In this document: in pieces, positions 22,068 to 22,865 of the stretch
Numbering within the stretch: the stretch's first letter is position 1
How the letters are laid out: every line of letters starts with the position of its first letter
Source: Paludibacter sp.
GTDB lineage: Bacteria > Bacteroidota > Bacteroidia > Bacteroidales > Paludibacteraceae
Assembly (NCBI GenBank): GCA_024709185.1
Contig: JANJXE010000146.1
Location: 1 to 22,865 of the forward strand
Reading direction: 5' to 3'
Length of the DNA: 22,865 nt
Notes under the pieces: generated by a model
What the model saw: only the letters and a program-made list of their open reading frames with translations
Told to the model about the DNA's origin: nothing
Database searches by the model: none
Translations under genes and position numbers: made by a program

Positions 22068-22865
22068 TTTTCATTTTCAGATATTCTTCATTCAGTTCAA
22101 TACAGGATTGCAGGCAGGTATGTTCCAGCTGCAGAACCAGGGGTGCAACAGAGCTTATTTGTTGATGGCTTGCGGCATACTCCTGCACTTCTTTGGCCAT
22201 GGTTGTGACTGCCTCGCCCATGCCCATTATAGCAAACGAAGGAATCAGTTTATGAACAGCTGCATACACGCCCGCCCAGTCTTTCTCTTCAGTACCCAGG
22301 GTCATTGCTTTCACCAGGGGTGGCGTTTGTTCCAGGTATAGGGCAATCATTTCCATCATCAACAGGGGGTTCGACTTAGTACGCCTGGAAAGGTAACTCA
22401 GGTCAATACACCTTGGAGGAAGTAACTCATCGATTTCCTTTTCTGGTTCGGCAAGGTTGGTTTGTAAGCTTTTGACCAGCCCCAGCATTTTGCTGTACAG
22501 CAACCGCTCATCAATCGGTTTGGCGATATAGTCGTTCATGCCCACCGCCTTGCATTTTGCAAGGTCGACGGTGGTTACATCGGCTGTAAGCGCAATAATG
22601 GGAATGTCCGATTTCAGTATATTCCGGATGTATTCGGTGGCTTCAAATCCATTCATCTCAGGCATTTGAAGGTCCATCAACACAATGTCGAAATGTCCGG
22701 CTTCCAGTTGTTCGGTGGCCAGTTGGCCGTTGGAGGCAATAACACATTCAAATCCAAAATCATCGAGTATGGTTCGCATCAACAATTGGTTCAGCGCAAT
22801 GTCCTCGGCTACCAAGACCTTTACATTTTTTATCGATGGATCCAGTTCCAGCAGAAGACGGCATA
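22051..22865 (-). CDS. Hybrid histidine kinase, C-terminal part (receiver and Hpt domains)
   Basis: An open frame that enters from the right edge, so the kinase core is expected outside the window. The visible part begins with a linker (LLLELDPSIKNVKVLVAED) and a complete receiver: VAED acidic pair, phosphoacceptor Asp in IVLMDLQMPEMNGFEA, Thr in IIALTAD, Lys in DYIAKPID. An Hpt-like helical domain follows, with its likely phosphorylated His in VHKLIPSFAIMG, where many Hpt domains read HxLKGSSxxxG. The protein ends KMKNENEK. This is the usual back end of a multistep phosphorelay kinase. The stand-alone receiver next to it may accept phosphate from the Hpt. A start inside the window is unlikely because homology runs through the edge. 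Confidence 0.88.
   Translation of the reverse strand, partial: CRLLLELDPSIKNVKVLVAEDIALNQLLMRTILDDFGFECVIASNGQLATEQLEAGHFDIVLMDLQMPEMNGFEATEYIRNILKSDIPIIALTADVTTVDLAKCKAVGMNDYIAKPIDERLLYSKMLGLVKSLQTNLAEPEKEIDELLPPRCIDLSYLSRRTKSNPLLMMEMIALYLEQTPPLVKAMTLGTEEKDWAGVYAAVHKLIPSFAIMGMGEAVTTMAKEVQEYAASHQQISSVAPLVLQLEHTCLQSCIELNEEYLKMKNENEK

Noticed and set aside
1..22865. CRISPR array, tRNA, rRNA, insertion sequence or integrase
   Set aside because: I looked for regular spaced repeats, clover-leaf genes, ribosomal segments and transposase motifs and saw none.

Overview
The window looks like the chromosome of an anaerobic, or at least fermentative, Bacteroidota, most likely a Bacteroidales/Marinilabiliales-type lineage. 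The grounds are -7 elements of the Bacteroidota form TAnnTTTG, a C-terminal T9SS sorting domain, a CarboxypepD-plug-barrel outer-membrane protein, a Ser-type sulfatase next to a radical-SAM sulfatase maturase, and an NADH-linked [FeFe]-hydrogenase. The lineage is inferred from gene content and signals, not from a database match.

Left part (1-5.2 kb, all minus strand): hydB-hydA-hydC, the three subunits of a soluble NADH-dependent, possibly electron-bifurcating [FeFe]-hydrogenase, closed by a long hairpin. Beyond it lie a pirin-family gene and the start of a nitroreductase-family gene. These two genes each have a promoter carrying the same duplicated operator at the same distance from the -7 element.

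Middle (5.4-9.3 kb, plus strand): a Ser-type sulfatase with signal peptide, its probable maturase (anSME), and a 1-acyl-glycerol-3-phosphate acyltransferase-type protein. A large nested palindrome fills the convergent gap between this block and the following minus-strand genes.

Right part (9.3-22.9 kb, all minus strand): in transcription order, a hybrid histidine kinase (cut by the window edge) with receiver and Hpt domains and a stand-alone receiver. Then comes a likely six-gene envelope operon: beta-barrel, YtxH-like, holin-III-like membrane protein, unknown, lipoprotein, beta-barrel. It is followed by an AI-2E-type permease, then a lipoprotein-GH130-GT4 fusion operon, a secreted tandem DUF3494 (ice-binding-like) T9SS protein, and a stand-alone TonB-dependent-receptor-like protein.

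The main hidden signal is regulatory. Three promoters in the right part (for the DUF3494 gene, the lipoprotein-GH130-GT4 operon and the envelope operon) share two direct GAAnnnTGTAA-type boxes exactly 21 bp apart. The proximal box lies exactly 22 bp from a CAnCTTTG -7 element. The pirin and nitroreductase promoters have the same geometry with a different box. This suggests two activator regulons built on one architecture; the first ties surface, envelope and mannoside-metabolism genes into one programme beside a phosphorelay.
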